Positions 13,491 through 26,706 of a stretch of 64,000 bases of DNA are shown here, piece by piece. Position numbers and translations under genes: made by a program. Position 1 is the first letter of the stretch, and every line of letters begins with the position of its first letter. The notes beneath the pieces were generated by a model. That model worked only from the letters and a program-made list of their open reading frames with translations, had not been told where the DNA came from and did no database searches. Source of the stretch: Camarhynchus parvulus (taxonomy: Eukaryota; Chordata; Aves; Passeriformes; Thraupidae); the NCBI RefSeq assembly GCF_901933205.1, contig NC_044572.1, positions 31,444,001 through 31,508,000 of the forward strand. Reading direction: 5' to 3'.

Positions 13491-16400
13491 CACAAGACTG
13501 TGCCTTTTTTTGTGCTGTTGCATATTGCAAAACAAGCTCTGGGGTGCTCAGATCGTCAGAAGATCTAGACCGAGGAGGAGAATGAGAAATGGCAAAAGAG
13601 AAATGCAGAAGAGGAGGATGAAAAAGAGCCCAGTGACCTGTTGTTACATGTAGATGCATCCTAACCTGTCTCGGGATTTCCATTGCAAACTTTCACAAAA
13701 CCTTCAGAGGTCTGGGTACATTGAGGATATCAGCCTATATCTCGTGCCAAATGAGACTCTTATAGGTGAGGTTTCCTAGCATTTTTCTAAGTTTTCAAGG
13801 GGGAGCTAACAAGAACGCAGGAAGCTGTGATTTCAAAGATGTTTTTGGTAGAATATGGTAAACCAACTAAAGCGGAGATGGCTTTAAAAAATTACCAGAC
13901 CTTTGTTTAAAATGCACTTCTGAAAGCATTATCATCATTAAAACTTGTCAGAAAAAGGATGTACTGCAAAAATACACGTGACCTTCCAAGTGGATTGGCT
14001 ACTTTAAAGAAGCTGTGATTTAATGTATTGTCACTGTTAACTGGTGTCTAACCTAGGTGCTCACTGGAGAGCAGAGGGATTCAATATCATTTAAAAGATG
14101 GTTTAGAACAGCAATAACTTTTGCACACACATCATTTAGCATCAGCCAAGAGAGTTTATAATGTCCTTCCTACATCTGTGTAGTTTTTAGAATAAAAGTG
14201 GAAAAAGCTTTTGGCAAAAACAAGCAATAAAAAATCTCCCTTGCTATATAGCAAATAAACAGAAAAGGGCTTTATATGAGGATGCATACCTACTACTGCT
14301 TTTCAACCAAGTAGCCTAGCTTTTGCCCACTACAAAGCTTGCATGACTTGTGTTTTGATATCACAAATATTGACATCCTGATCAAAGTAATTGGACTGTA
14401 TTCTGCCCGGTTGTGGCTGTTATCAGAGAGCAAAGCCTACTTTTCATTGATTCCTTCTGATTTCATGCCAATATGAAGGCATGACAGAAATAATGACAAT
14501 GCAGCGTATTTTTATTTTGAAAAGAACAATCTGTCCACTCTTGTTCCCTCTGGGCTGAAATAGCAACCAGCACATCCAAATAGAGGGGAGAAGATGGCAT
14601 CAAATGAGTTTACGTGTTAAATGGCATTTTATTTTGTCAGATTCCTCCATAAGTCATTAACTATTGTATTCTCTCTCACAGTTAATAGCCTGCTCCCTGC
14701 AAAGAAATTATATGCCTATTCTGAGAAGGAAAATGAAAGCTGAGTTACACATATATTCAAAAATTGCATGAAATATTTATTTTCCATATTTTATATAAAA
14801 CATAGAAACCACTGTGGGTGTTTGTCATACACATGAATGCAGAAGTTGGAAGAATTACTGTATCTAAATCCCAAATCAAACCTAGTTCTTTCAAATGCTA
14901 CTCTTCCCTTTTAATTCTTTAAAACACTACTCTTTCCTTTTAATTTAATTAAATACAAGCTTTATCACTCCCCTATGAGTCAAGATAATTAAAGAAAGAC
15001 CCATATTTGTCAGTGAATCTCAGAAATGTTCTAATGAGTGAATAAGAATCATTTGTAATTAACATGCTAATTGCTTGTATGCAAATGGCCTGTTGTTCAA
15101 GTGGTTTAAAAAGTGCTTGAAAACAGTTTGTTTGCCTTCCCTCTTAAGCAGACTAAACATTCCCACTTGTAGTCTTATTTACATTATTAATTTGCTTAGC
15201 AAATATTTTTTTAATAGCTAGTGCCAATAGAAGGAGTGGAAGCCTTGTTTGGAGAGCTCTTGTGAAGAGAGCTATTTTCTTCAGTTCAAGCAGATGAGCA
15301 GACTGAAATGTGAGGTTTTCAGGCACATAATAGACCCTTGGCTTATCAAAGCGTCTTATCTGATTGGAAAAAAAATCAAAGGTAAACTTCACAGCTCATG
15401 GAATTAAAAGACAAATGAGATGTCATAATTATCAAAGTGGCTAATTTAGAAAATTAAGCCATTCACATAGGTGACATAATTGCTTGTCACAATCACTCTT
15501 TTTCTCATTAGCCCTCTCTTCAGTACCTACCATACAGTAGAACATTCTTTAGCCTTGGAAAATATTGCCTATACTGTAATCCCTTAATAGCATAGCCCCT
15601 GAAATTAGTGCAAAAATATACTTAATATCTTCATTGATGTGATATATTTGCATGATTCTCTGTTTGATCATGTCTCACATTGTAAAATCTAGTATTTTGA
15701 ATTTGGAGTATTTTATCGGGGTTTTTTTTCTTCTTTTAAAATTACACAATTTAAAATTAATCATCTAATTATGATGGAGGACTTAATATGTCAACATGCC
15801 ATATGCAAATTCTTTTGACAGGATTAAATTTCCATCTCATAAGGCAGTTTTAACATATAAGTATTATGAGGTATTTAACCATTGAGGCTAGAAGATTAAA
15901 TTGTCCTAAATCGTGGATGTATAGGAAAAATACTTTATCCTCTATAGAGTAATGCATATTTCTAATATTTTATGTTGCTTTCAGTCAGTTTAAAATAATA
16001 CCCAAAATAATATTCTTTATAAGAAAGTAATTTTCAGGAAGTAGGTGCACTTCCCTGACAATCACATTGTTTATGAGTCAGCAAGTACAAAAATTATTAA
16101 TGACAATTTCTAAGAAAGGAAATGAGTCTGGTTTGCTATGCGGGTTTCAAGGCATGACATTGTAAATGGGCAAGGTTAAACATTTTGGATTAAAAACATG
16201 ACTGTGAGATTGATTAGGGTCCTACAGTCTTGTAAAGTTGGTAGAACATAGCTGACATGACTTATAGTTTGCTGAATTCAGAGAGATTACATTGATGTCA
16301 TTCATTTGAAGAGGTAGTTCATCCTGGATGCATACAGTGAAGCTGTCATCTGTGCGTTTCACAAATATTCATGTGACTAACATGTTTTGATTAGACTAAC

Positions 16401-17501
16401 ACTGAACCACACCATTGAATGGGTCATGTGTCTGAAGCACTGTGACAAAGTCTGTGTTAAAAAAACACAGAACAAAAACTGGAAATAAAATAAAGCCAAA
16501 ATCCCTGCCTAATATTTAAAGCTTTCTGTGTGCCACTCCTCTGAATATTTGGCATACTTGACATATGGAGTACTGAAGCTCATATCTTATAGCAAGCAAT
16601 TAGGCTTCTGCCTATAATAAAAGAAAGTTAATATATCATTAGCTCAATTATAAACAGTACTGACTTTGGTCTGTATGAACAGACTCCTTTACAGTTTGCA
16701 TGAATGTGCTTATTTAGAAACAAGGTCCATCCTGCCCTTTATTCTCCACCCATGGCTGGGCAGGACTGCAACCCAGTACTCCCAGAAGGGAATTTACTTC
16801 AGCTGACAATTCCTTGAAAGTGAATGGAAAGCAAGAGGTTCTATTTCCAAAATAAAGGACTTTCTTCAATAGACTGCAGTAGTCTTCAGAACATCTCCTT
16901 ATTTTAGAAAATTATGTTAGGACTGATGATTCTGAGTTTATTGAGCCTGACAACACTCCAGTTATGCTTCTTTGGCTCATTGCAGAGGTAGTCACTCCAT
17001 TTAAGCCTTCCTACCCAGAAGGCATAGAAGGTGTTCCAGTCCCATTTCTTTCACAAAAAAATTGTTGACACCAACTCTTTTCCCCAATCTTCTCTATACT
17101 TTCCTACCCTCTCACTAGGATTGTTTTTTCCTGAGTCCTTCAGTTTGTTCACAACAAAGAAGGCAAGCATTCTAAACCAACATTTTAAACACGTTCCCAC
17201 TGTTCATATGCAAAAAGAGCTATTAACAGGTCCATACAAAAGTAGCAAAAACCACTTGCGCATAAAAACATTTGGTTTAATTTCCTCTCAGCTATAGAAG
17301 TGCTCTGACTTTCCCACCCTTTTTTTATCCTTCATCCTTTTGATCCCCACCGTCTCATCTCCTCCCTAACTTCAGTTTCTCTTTTCACGCCCAGGGCACT
17401 CCCTTTTTAGTTTAGACTCCTTGGCCTAGAGAGCCAAGAGATCACTCTCATTTTAAAGAGCTCTATCTAAAGCACTTTTTCTTTATGTTGCTGGTTGCAT
17501 C
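13491..17501. other. Unique AT-rich DNA with regulatory-looking patches
   Basis: No gene or clear repeat. Patches at 15030-15115, 15400-15560 and 15765-15915 are rich in ATTA-type homeodomain cores, and two contain perfect POU octamers (15079-15086 and 15803-15810). This composition is typical of conserved non-coding elements, but conservation cannot be judged from one sequence. Short frames such as 17031-17297 (+, 88 codons) are not recognised. Confidence 0.5.
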
Positions 17502-17939
17502 TGATGCCTTGAGAGGCTGCCTAGAACAGAGGCTAGAGAGTGTTAAAGGAATAAAGTAGATATTTATTAGAAAGGCCTTCAAAGGATACACCTTGGGCAC
17601 TACAAGAGCCCAGCCATGGCTACACCCAAGATGGATGATGGGTCACAAGTTTTCATGCTTTTGTAAGTTTTGATCCATTTACATACTAGCGTTAATTGTC
17701 CAATTATAGCTTCAGGTTATGAAGTCCCATCCTCCCAGATTGCTCCCATCAATTAGCTGTTTACACTTTTTGGACCCAAAGCTGCAACAGTGTCCTTGGT
17801 TCTCAGGCTGGAAAAGGATTGTTTTGTCTAACTAAACTGCGAAGAGAACTTGCTAACACTTTATATATATGAAGTTCAGACTTACGTAGTAATGCACTTC
17901 AAAATCTGGAAAATATGAAAGCTAAAATTTAAGGCATCA
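17502..17939 (-). mobile_element. Complete solo ERV LTR, antisense, with target duplication
   Basis: This 438-bp element starts TGATGCCTT and ends AAGGCATCA, a perfect 9-bp inverted terminal repeat with the canonical TG...CA ends. It is flanked by a 4-bp direct duplication, CATC, at 17498-17501 and 17940-17943. Read on the minus strand, a TATA-like run (17861-17870) lies near the 5' end, and an AATAAA polyadenylation signal lies about 60 bp before the 3' end (around 17560), so the LTR's transcriptional sense is minus. No internal retroviral sequence is present, so it is a solo LTR left by recombination between two LTRs. The sequence resembles a passerine ERV LTR family from memory. A 4-bp duplication is most often seen with gammaretrovirus-like (class I) elements. 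Confidence 0.82.
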
Positions 17940-17943
17940 CATC

Positions 17944-20094
17944 CAGCTCTGCTCTCAATCCCCAGGGATTAACATGACGTGTTAAATCTCACGACAGGTA
18001 ATATCTACAGCTACCTCTGAACCATGACTTGCTCAGTCTTTTGTCATGCTTGTTGTTTTCCAAGGCACTTATCCCGTGCTAACAATTTTTTTCTTGTCTT
18101 CTGGCTGCCTCTGGTTAACATATGTAAGAGGTGACACAGACCCTGTCACAAATTTTTAACATTCATGGTTATAGGTACATGAAAGGTTCATAAAGACAGA
18201 ACTTGTAAGTTATGCATAAATTTCCTGACTGCCTCATGGCAGAATTAATATCAAGTATCTACTGTTTTTCTAGAAGACATTTTCTCACAATAAATATTTT
18301 ACATCTGTATCTGTCTGGTTTGAGGGAGAAGAAAAGGAGGTTGAAGATACAAGGCTGTTCTATAATTCTTCCATCATCTGTCATGAGGAGGGTAAGGTTC
18401 TGATCTCATTTATTGTGTTGGAAACTCCTGAGACAATTTTTTGAAGCAGCTCAGCCTCTACTGATTTAACAGGTTGTGGACACTGGTCAGCTATTTTAGG
18501 TTTGAAGATATCAACACTGACCTTCAGAAGTGTCGCTTTATTCAATGGACAGGCACCAAATGGTGATGTGACAGACAGAAGTGGCAGTCAGCCACCATAG
18601 GAAGCAAAAAGCATCTAAACATCTTGCTTTGACATAGCTTTCAGTACTGGGAACAACCTTCCTTATTCAGTTTAAAAAGAAAAGCTGACTTGGAACCTCT
18701 GCAAATGTCTTACAAAGCAATCAGGCCTAAATAATCAGTAACAGCACCCTTTGTGATTTGGTGACTTGTTTTGATCCCATTCCCATAATAATTTTGCATC
18801 AAAAAATTTCATTTACATGGCGCTGAGGTTGTGATTTCAGTAGAAGATTGATATTACCTTCATAAGAGTGCATGTAAACTGAAGATTAAACAAGTAAATT
18901 GTTATATCTGTCTTTTTAGGGTAAAAACATAAATGTATTTTATGGGGAACACAGAATTATCAGCTAAGAAAACAAAGACTAGTGTGAAACAGCTGCAAAT
19001 GGTGACTGATCATCATTATGCTAATCCTAATAGTATTGTTCCCAAATATGCATTGCTGTCTCTCAGAGGCCATGTTTAATGCTAAATAGCCTCCAGTTTA
19101 TTAACAGGTTAATTCAGGAACTCATCTTGTGAGAGAGCTGATTTCAAGAACTGGACTACCTCCATGTGTACCTGTATGATAGCTTATGTGGTGATAATAT
19201 CAAAAGAATAAGCTGTCTCATGCTGGCTGCTAAAGGAAAAAATTGTATTAATCTTGGGTGTCTCTGACTTGGCTAACTCATGCTTGCAGTTCTATATTCC
19301 ACGCTTAATCATTCATGCTCAATACTTCTTGCAATGCTTTTGAAATAGAACTGCCTACAACCAAAAGCAAACCTTTGTCCCTTTTCCTTTATTTGCTGAT
19401 CAAAATATTTAGGGTGTTTAAAAGTTATGCCATACACCTGACTCAGCAGCTGGCCTTTCAGGGCTCTCTCTGCTATCTTCTCCCTTCTCTTAACAAGTAT
19501 TTTTAAATTACTGAGCTAAGTCTACTGCCCTTTATTGTAGCATATATCTAAACTAACTTTACAATGCTTTGCACTGGTTTAGTGTCCTTTGACTTGCTGA
19601 AATTATTGAACACAAGCATAGCAACAGTATTTGGAGAGAATGATTACTCAGTCCCATAGCAGTTAATCTCATAAAAAAAAATGACAAAACCACTTTCCAT
19701 GAAATTTTTGAATGTAATCTCCTAAGAAAGTCATAAAATAGGAATGAAAGAGGGACTTAAATGAGTAATAGAAGAAAGGTGGAAAACAGAGGGCCTGTGG
19801 AATCCATTTAATGACATTGGAGACTTGGGCGTGCTGAGGTACAACTCATTAGCGTTGTGATTACTGCGACTGAAATGGTCGTAAGGCTGGACAGATTCAT
19901 ATTTCTGAAGGGACTGGAGCTTCAGACAAGGCTGAGGAGCTCAAATGTCATTTATTTCCCAGTGAAGGTTCACCCAACAGGTCAGAGTGACTAATAGACC
20001 TTATCTCTAAGTTAATCAAAGTAAACAATGGACAGATTTTAGCTCAGACTGCTGCAATGTCACAAGGAGTAATGATTTTAAACAAACAGAGTAT
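17944..20094. other. Unique non-coding DNA
   Basis: About 2.1 kb, AT-rich, with no gene or repeat that I recognise. Frames at 18212-18403 and 19315-19506 (63 codons each) are not recognised. Confidence 0.55.
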
Positions 20095-20332
20095 CAATTT
20101 AAATTAGATGAGAAGAATTTCATTTATGATGAAGGTGGCGGAACACTGGAACAGATTGCCCAGAGTGGAGGTGGATGCCACATCTCTGAAAAATCCCTGG
20201 AAACATTCACCATCAGCTTGGATGGGGCTCTGAGCAACCTGATCTAGTTGAACATGTCCCTGCTCATTGCAGGGAAATTGGATTAGATCTTTGGAGGACC
20301 CTTCCAACCCAAACTGTTCTGGGTTCTGTGAT
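20095..20332 (+). mobile_element. CR1 LINE 3' end
   Basis: A 5'-truncated CR1 3' fragment. Matching pieces are GAACACTGGAACAGATTGCC near 20140, GATGGGGCTCTGAGCAACCT near 20220, CCCTTCCAACCC near 20300 and a degenerate terminal repeat (TGTTCTGGGTTCTGTG) ending at 20332. No poly(A) tail, as expected for CR1. The upstream boundary blends into diverged sequence and could lie somewhat left of 20095. An open frame on the opposite strand (20104-20307) is a shadow of this element. Confidence 0.87.
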
Positions 20333-22144
20333 AAGCAAAGTACTCAGGAGGAGAAGCTGGAGAGCCACATAGTTCCTAAAAGCTTCTAGGTGCATAAGGC
20401 AGCTGAAAAAAACAGAGAAAGCTTCTATCACGAGGACTGCTATATATTTGACTCCTCTGCTGTTTTTCAGCTTTTTACCAGCTACTACTCAATTGCTTGG
20501 GATATTTTGACTTTTCTTACTAGATAAGTTTCCTTTGCATACAATTTTTATACCCCATTTGTTTATTATGGGTAAAGTACAACACTCATGCTAAAGTGGT
20601 TCAGACTAGTAACAATCAAATTTCCCACAGGCTGCTGATCTAGACCTCCTGTCTTTTGATATTCTATTCTCTGTTGGCAAAATGTCTCAAACATCTCAGC
20701 AGTCAGCAAGAGTCTGGAAGCAGGTGTCGATTTTCACCTCTTCTAGTGTCAGAAATTATCGTCTAGATGGCATGTTGTCTATAGAGCTGAAGTTAAACTG
20801 AGAGTTGGCATTTTTCTCTTCCACTAGACCTGCAGCAAGACAAGGTCAGTTGGAGGAATACTTACACCACACGTGCTGATTCTAGGTGAGGAAGCTTAGC
20901 TTCACAGGCAGAACTGCTTAAAGACCCAAAAAGCGAAAAGTAGCTCTGGTTTATAGTCCTGTGGTTAAGGCAGGGAGGGAAGGAGACTCACTGAATGCTG
21001 AGTGAGACAGACATGAAAAGCACCTGTGGAGACCCCAAAGCAGCTAAAAAGCTAACTAAAAGTACAGTGCCTCCTCTTCATAATTTCCCAGAGTCCAGAA
21101 GAGGACACTGGACAAACTTCCTGATGAATAGGACCACTTTTGGAACTGTGCAAAAATGTGTCCTTGGCACTGCACAAATGAGACAGACATGTCTTCTGTG
21201 TAAATACTGTTCTCTGGTCTTTATTTTGACATTTACTCCAGTTTAATCAACTAGGTTTTAAAGCACATTTGCTTTGATTAAAACTGGGATTGGCCTTGCA
21301 ATAAAGATGGTCTCTCTAGTGGCTCATTTTGGAAACCCCCTGAACAGTGATCAGATATATTTATGATGCCCTTTAGCTGCATGTTTGATTTCCCTGACAT
21401 AAAAAGAGGGGGAGGAAAAAAAAAAGGAAAAGCTGCTGACTCTTTAAAGGTTTCTGGGGTTGTTATTGCTGGCCTGCAGCCACACATTCTCTTACATGGT
21501 GGATCAAAGACACCAACACTGTAAGAGTCAGTCAGTACAACACAGGCACTACTTAAACATATTGCTCAAAACATTCCTTTTTGTTTCTTTAAAAGGTCAC
21601 ATTCTGAAAACAGTTTATCTTATTACTCAAATGAAACAGTAATTTTATGTTCTCTGACATGTTGCATTTTTTTCCTGAGGAAAAAAAAAGCCAGCTTTGA
21701 TAGCATCCTAACCATTAGCTAATAAAATAGTTACATACCTAATGTTTTATTAATGTCTTTGTTGTAGTTACACACACGTATTTTTTTTATTCCCTTGTTC
21801 ATTTTCAATGTTATGGTGTGGAAAGCTGGAGACCATAAAGAGTTAAATCACAGTCTATGCTGGGTCCTTATTTAGAAGGAAAAGGTAGTTGTTTTGATGT
21901 AGGTCTCTTAGCAACTAAAAATTTAGCTCTTTGTTTATTATGGAATACTTCAATTTTGAAGGAAAGAATTTACATTTCTCATCTCCTTGTCTTGTCCATC
22001 TGCCTTGATGCAGTCTAAAACAAAATAAAAAAAAGTTGTTTCCAAATATGAGTTACAATATTCTTGAATGACAAGAAAATCTCAATACTCACTATTAAGA
22101 GAGGATTGTTTAAAGGAACACTGCCTCCAATATCTAGCGTTTTC

Positions 22145-22171
22145 AAAAAAAAAAACAAAAACAAAAAAAAA
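22145..22171. repeat. A-rich simple tract
   Basis: Runs of A separated by single C residues (A11, C, A5, C, A9). Low-complexity sequence with no attached retroposon body. Confidence 0.85.
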
Positions 22172-22845
22172 CTTTTGTTGCTAAATAAATGTTACAGTTT
22201 TGTAGTGATTTAGTTTAAGATACTATTTTTAAAGGATGATTGATAAAGATAAGAAAAGCAAAGCATCTTAGTGCACAGAATTATACAGTTAAGACAATAA
22301 ACAAAATATTTTCTTTCGAGCCTTCAAATAGGTTAGAGTACTGGCATATTTAAACAATTGATGGAATTTTGTTCCAAATGGAATCCTGTGTCAGAGCTAA
22401 AGTATCATCTTGGTGTTGTAAAGACTGTTTCTGTGCTTGAATGCAGTGTTTTGATATAAAACTAATATTTAATTTTGCAGGAAAACCACACATATCAATT
22501 GAATAATAAAACCCAGAATGTAAGTTATACTTCCATTAAGTTGAGATGACCTAACAGTTTTTCCAGCAGGAGAAAGAAAAGTATAATTTTGTGTAAATGA
22601 AGATAGCTTATGAAAAAATCCACCAAATATGAGACCAGAATTTCGATCTTCATCAGTGTTTTCTGAGGATCCAGATAGGATCAGGAGGTCTTGACTGAAG
22701 TAACTAATCCCAAATACACTCAAATGGTGGAGAAACTGAGGAAAAGAAGGTCATGTGCAGGTATTCATTACCTTGTCTGCAATACAGTTGTCACTTGTAC
22801 AGAGAAGGGTGTCTGGGTACCTGCTTCATGGGCTTTAAGCAACAA

Positions 22846-22881
22846 AACTTATCTGTTAGATCTAACTTATCTGTTAGATCT
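22846..22881. repeat. 18-bp perfect tandem duplication
   Basis: The unit AACTTATCTGTTAGATCT occurs twice with no spacer (22846-22863 and 22864-22881), identical in both copies. Because 18 is a multiple of three, the plus-strand frame stays open across it and repeats six residues (TYLLDL/TYLLDL). Likely a local replication-slippage event. Confidence 0.95.
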
Positions 22882-23351
22882 ATCCAGTTTGTGCTTGGGC
22901 CAAAGAAAAGCAGCCTGCTGCAGCCTTGCCAAGAGGAGGACAGTTCAGTCAGAAATAGAGGTGGTGGGGGCTATGGCTTGATTTTATATTCTACCTTTTC
23001 CTAAGCTGACAAAATGGAAGGAAAATTCCAGCTGACTGTATGGCATTTTTTTGAACAGACAAGTAAATATTTATATACAATATAAGTTGGATGTTTGCAT
23101 TTTAATACTGAAAACATTATATTCTAGGCTTAATAAATTTATGATAAAAATAAAAATATGAGTCTGCCTCTGGTCATGTGTAAATTTATGGTGCCTGCAT
23201 GCTTGATCAAGTAAACATTTACCTGTGTGACCACAGTTAGTCCCAGTTGTCCATTAATTTCATACCCTTGGAGGCAAAAAACTGACATATGTAGAGTTTT
23301 AAGAGCAGGGTCTAGCGTTGATGTTCACACTGACCTGCTGCTGTTCAGAAT

Positions 23352-23797
23352 GTCAGGGCACAAACATGATCAGTGGGATAGAACACCTCTCTTATGAGGA
23401 AAGACTGAGACAGATGGGGCTGTACAGCACAGAGAAGAGCTCCAAGCAGATCTTACAGCACCTTCCAGTACCTCAAGAGGGTTTACACAAAAAGGAGGAA
23501 GAGGAACTTGGAATGTGGGCAGATAGTGACATGACAAGAGGCAATAGTTTAAAACTGTAGGAGTGTAAGTTTAGATTAGCTACAAGGAATAAATTCTTTA
23601 CTCAGAGGGTGTGCAAGTACTGGAAATGTTGAATAGTGAGGTTGTGGATTTCCGTCCCTGGAAGCATTCAAGGCCAGGTTGGATGGGGCTCTGAGCAACC
23701 TGATCGAATACAAGGTGTTCTCATCCATGGTAGGTTAGCTGGTACTAGATGACTTTTTGGATGGCCCTTCAAACCAAAACATTCTATGATTCTAAAC
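23352..23797 (+). mobile_element. CR1 LINE 3' fragment with clear terminus
   Basis: The best-preserved CR1 end in the window. At 23360-23430 it keeps the decayed ORF2 C-terminus; the open frame there reads IEHLSYEERLRQMGLYSTEK, matching the conserved CR1 block. The 3' UTR follows, with GGCCAGGTTGGATGGGGCTC near 23672 and the terminal repeat ATTCTATGATTCTA at 23781-23794. The copy is 5'-truncated and frames are interrupted (stop near 23560). There is no poly(A) tail. Orientation is plus. Confidence 0.95.
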
Positions 23798-24667
23798 ATT
23801 AGCCAATAAGAAGAATAATACATGAACATATAACTGGAATTTTTATTATTACAGTATCTGCTCCTTTTTATTAGAGGATATTATGACTATATTGTTAGAT
23901 TTTTCCATTAATGAACAGTTTTAAGTAGATTAAGACTTTCTTGGGATCAGAAAAGAAACACTTAATTGTACTAGCACTCCTGAAATTTTCATATTACCTT
24001 TCTAGAAAACTTATTTCATAATATTAAAGCAACATTGAAATTGGTTGACGTATTTGAAGAATTACATGATATTACAGAAATCAATAGATGCCATAATGAC
24101 AGCTGCACACTGCATTTCTCTCGAGACACATTTTCAGAGTGAGCTTGTGAAGATTGCATTTCTTCCCTTTTGGCATTAATTTAGCCATTTGCATGAAAAA
24201 TCGAGGCCTTCCAGAGTTCCATCTCCCTTACAATTATTTGTTTTGGTTTGTATATTAGAGATATGGACTCTGGGTTATATTCCTGAAAGAAGAAACATCT
24301 AATGGTAGTTTTTTTCCTAATGATATACCTTAATGAGATCAGGACAATATGTGCTGAGTTTGAAAGGTACAGGAAAGACTGAAATTCTTAATAAAAAGGG
24401 AAAATCAAACCAGGAATTTCTCTTAAGTCATGCTATTTTCTGCTCCAGTTGAAGGATTGCTTGTGGAACATGGCAATACTCACGTGACGTCTCCAAGTTT
24501 GAAAAGTCAGACTGTCAACACACAGGTGTAGTTGTGTGTAAAGCCATTGATCTCCTTTGCAACGGAATCCTAACATTTCATATTTAATAAGGATTAGTCT
24601 ACCCTGAGGCAGGAAAGCAAAATCTGGTTTTCCCAATTGTTTTGGTTTAGGAATGGTACTCTGCAAT
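23798..24667. other. Unique non-coding DNA
   Basis: About 870 bp, AT-rich, no gene or repeat recognised. A reverse octamer word lies at 24187-24194. Confidence 0.55.
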
Positions 24668-24885
24668 TTCATGATCCCACTGAGACTCTCCAAACCACAC
24701 TGCCACTCTCTTGATCCCCCATTTTCCCTCCCCTTCCCCCTGCAGTGGGAGGAGAATAGAGGGCACAAAAGGTAAAGATCACAGGTTGAAATAAGAATAA
24801 TTTACTGGAAACACCAATGAGATAAGAGAACAAACAGTAACAGCCACACAATATTAATTAGAATGTATACAAAAGAGAGAGGCAT
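24668..24885 (-). mobile_element. Partial avian ERV LTR (R/U5 side), antisense
   Basis: Read on the minus strand, this has the layout of a widespread avian ERV LTR 3' part: a degenerate polyadenylation region (AGTAAA in place of AATAAA) around 24800, a segment matching TTCTTATTTCAACC, then a G-rich block (reverse of 24716-24745) and a tail near 24668. The U3 half is missing or too diverged to see, and no flanking duplication was found. The right boundary is approximate. Open frames at 24433-24768 and 24669-24851 on the minus strand fall in it and are not genes. Family match is from memory. Confidence 0.58.
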
Positions 24886-26706
24886 TCACATGCCTCTAGG
24901 TTTCTGTTACTGAAACATGATTGAGGCATCTTAGCAGACAGAAAAACAGTCTAGGAAACCTCACTCCAAATAGTACTGTGTTGGACTACATTTAGAATTA
25001 ACTAATTAGAAATTTGAAAGCCCAAAGCACTCTTACAATGCTAAATTTCATATAATGACCCTTCCTGATGACCAAGCCTCAATTGATTTCAGGGAATTCC
25101 TAGGACAAAGTGGGTTCTCAGAGTTTTAATCCTTCACCTAAATCATGGAAATTTAGCTAATACTATAAAAGCAGGAATTTCAAGTTGACTTTGGGTGCAG
25201 CATCAGCATGTTTTTACTGCCATATTTGTAAAGCTCCTTTCTTCTTGCTAATAGACTAAATTACAAGCCTATGTGGTTGAAACCTGGGACATCCCTGCAC
25301 CTTCCCATGTCTTTGTTGGTTAATTTTACAAGGAAACACATTCAGTGTCTGATTAACTGGTCGTTAATCATTGATGAGTGTGAAACTCATTCTTCTAGTA
25401 GTGCATTGCCTCCCCTATTTCATGTGTAACAATAATATTCTAAATCCTGACACAGCTGAAGTATAGACAATTTGTATATGTCCATATAAGTAGAGATACA
25501 CATGCTAAAGACGAGCCTGTTGTTTATGTGGTAGAACTAGCAATGAGTTATGGCTCCTAAGAAACAGAATGTCATGTTTCTTTCTCCAAAGAATGGGATT
25601 GGCGCAGACCTTTGTACTACAGGAACCTATTTCTCATGAAATGAAAATGGATAATTTACAGCATTCCTAATCACACAGAAAATGCCTTGTGTGAAATGCC
25701 CCGTATGTGTTAAGAGATTATGGATTTGATAGTGTCAATCTATGAACAGGTACAAATAATATAGTGACTCGGTTCAAGGGCTTTACACAGAGAGAGAAAA
25801 TTAAAAAAAAGGCACAAATGCCGTAAGATAAAACCTTGTTATATGCCCAATTTGGAGTGAATAGGGTTTTACATGACAGAAGCTTAAAAAGGTTTTCATT
25901 TAGAAATTCATGAGAGGTTTCAAGAAAAGACTAAAACATATTTCAGTATTAATGTACTAAATTGAAGTTGGAATTTAAGTAAAATTATGGAATTATGTTA
26001 TTTCCCTTTTGATTTGCCTTATTAAATGGCAGACTTCCTCTTACACAGATGAAAGACTTCCCAGCATTTGATTCGGAGTGAACAAGATTTAATATTCAGC
26101 ATAAAGACTGTGAGAATTTCTGACTATTTCTAGTTCAACAGCCACACTTCCCTCATTTCAACTGAGACTTTTTTTTTTCCTGATTTGTGGTTCACTCAAA
26201 TTGTAACCTCTGTGAAAACAGGAATGGGAAATATTTCATTCAGGCTAAAATAGATGTGGACATAAGCTCACACAAGACACAAGATCTCCCAAGGAAACCA
26301 TGCCAGTTCTAAGCCCAACATTGTTCTGACATTATAATAAATTCTGAAGCTATTTAGTTGTATCCAGAATTTCCAAGTTAATAAGAAATATTTTCTTCAA
26401 ACCACCCACAGTGGCTTTATACACAGCCCTACTCACTGTGGGTAGATCTCATTCATACCACAGACAAAAATTGATAGATTCAAAGACCATTTATGCTTTG
26501 AAAATCTCAGTCAGTGCATTTGATTCATTTCATGAAGCCTTTTGTTTTACTGCCCTCCACCTCAGAAAACAGCTGTGAAGCCAGTCAGCTGTGAGTGGGT
26601 TAGCTATTAGCAAAAGCCTTCTAAAGGTAAGCATTAATATTGTACATGGTAATATTGGTACAAACATTGAGTAGAAAGTGAAGGAGAGGGGAAATAAATT
26701 AACTGA

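Larger units (their letters stand above)
20333..23351. other. Unique non-coding DNA
   Basis: About 3 kb without a recognisable gene. It holds an A-rich simple tract at 22145-22171 and an 18-bp tandem duplication at 22846-22881 (both listed). Frames at 20995-21246 and 22691-22981 are not recognised; the second contains the duplication. Confidence 0.55.
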
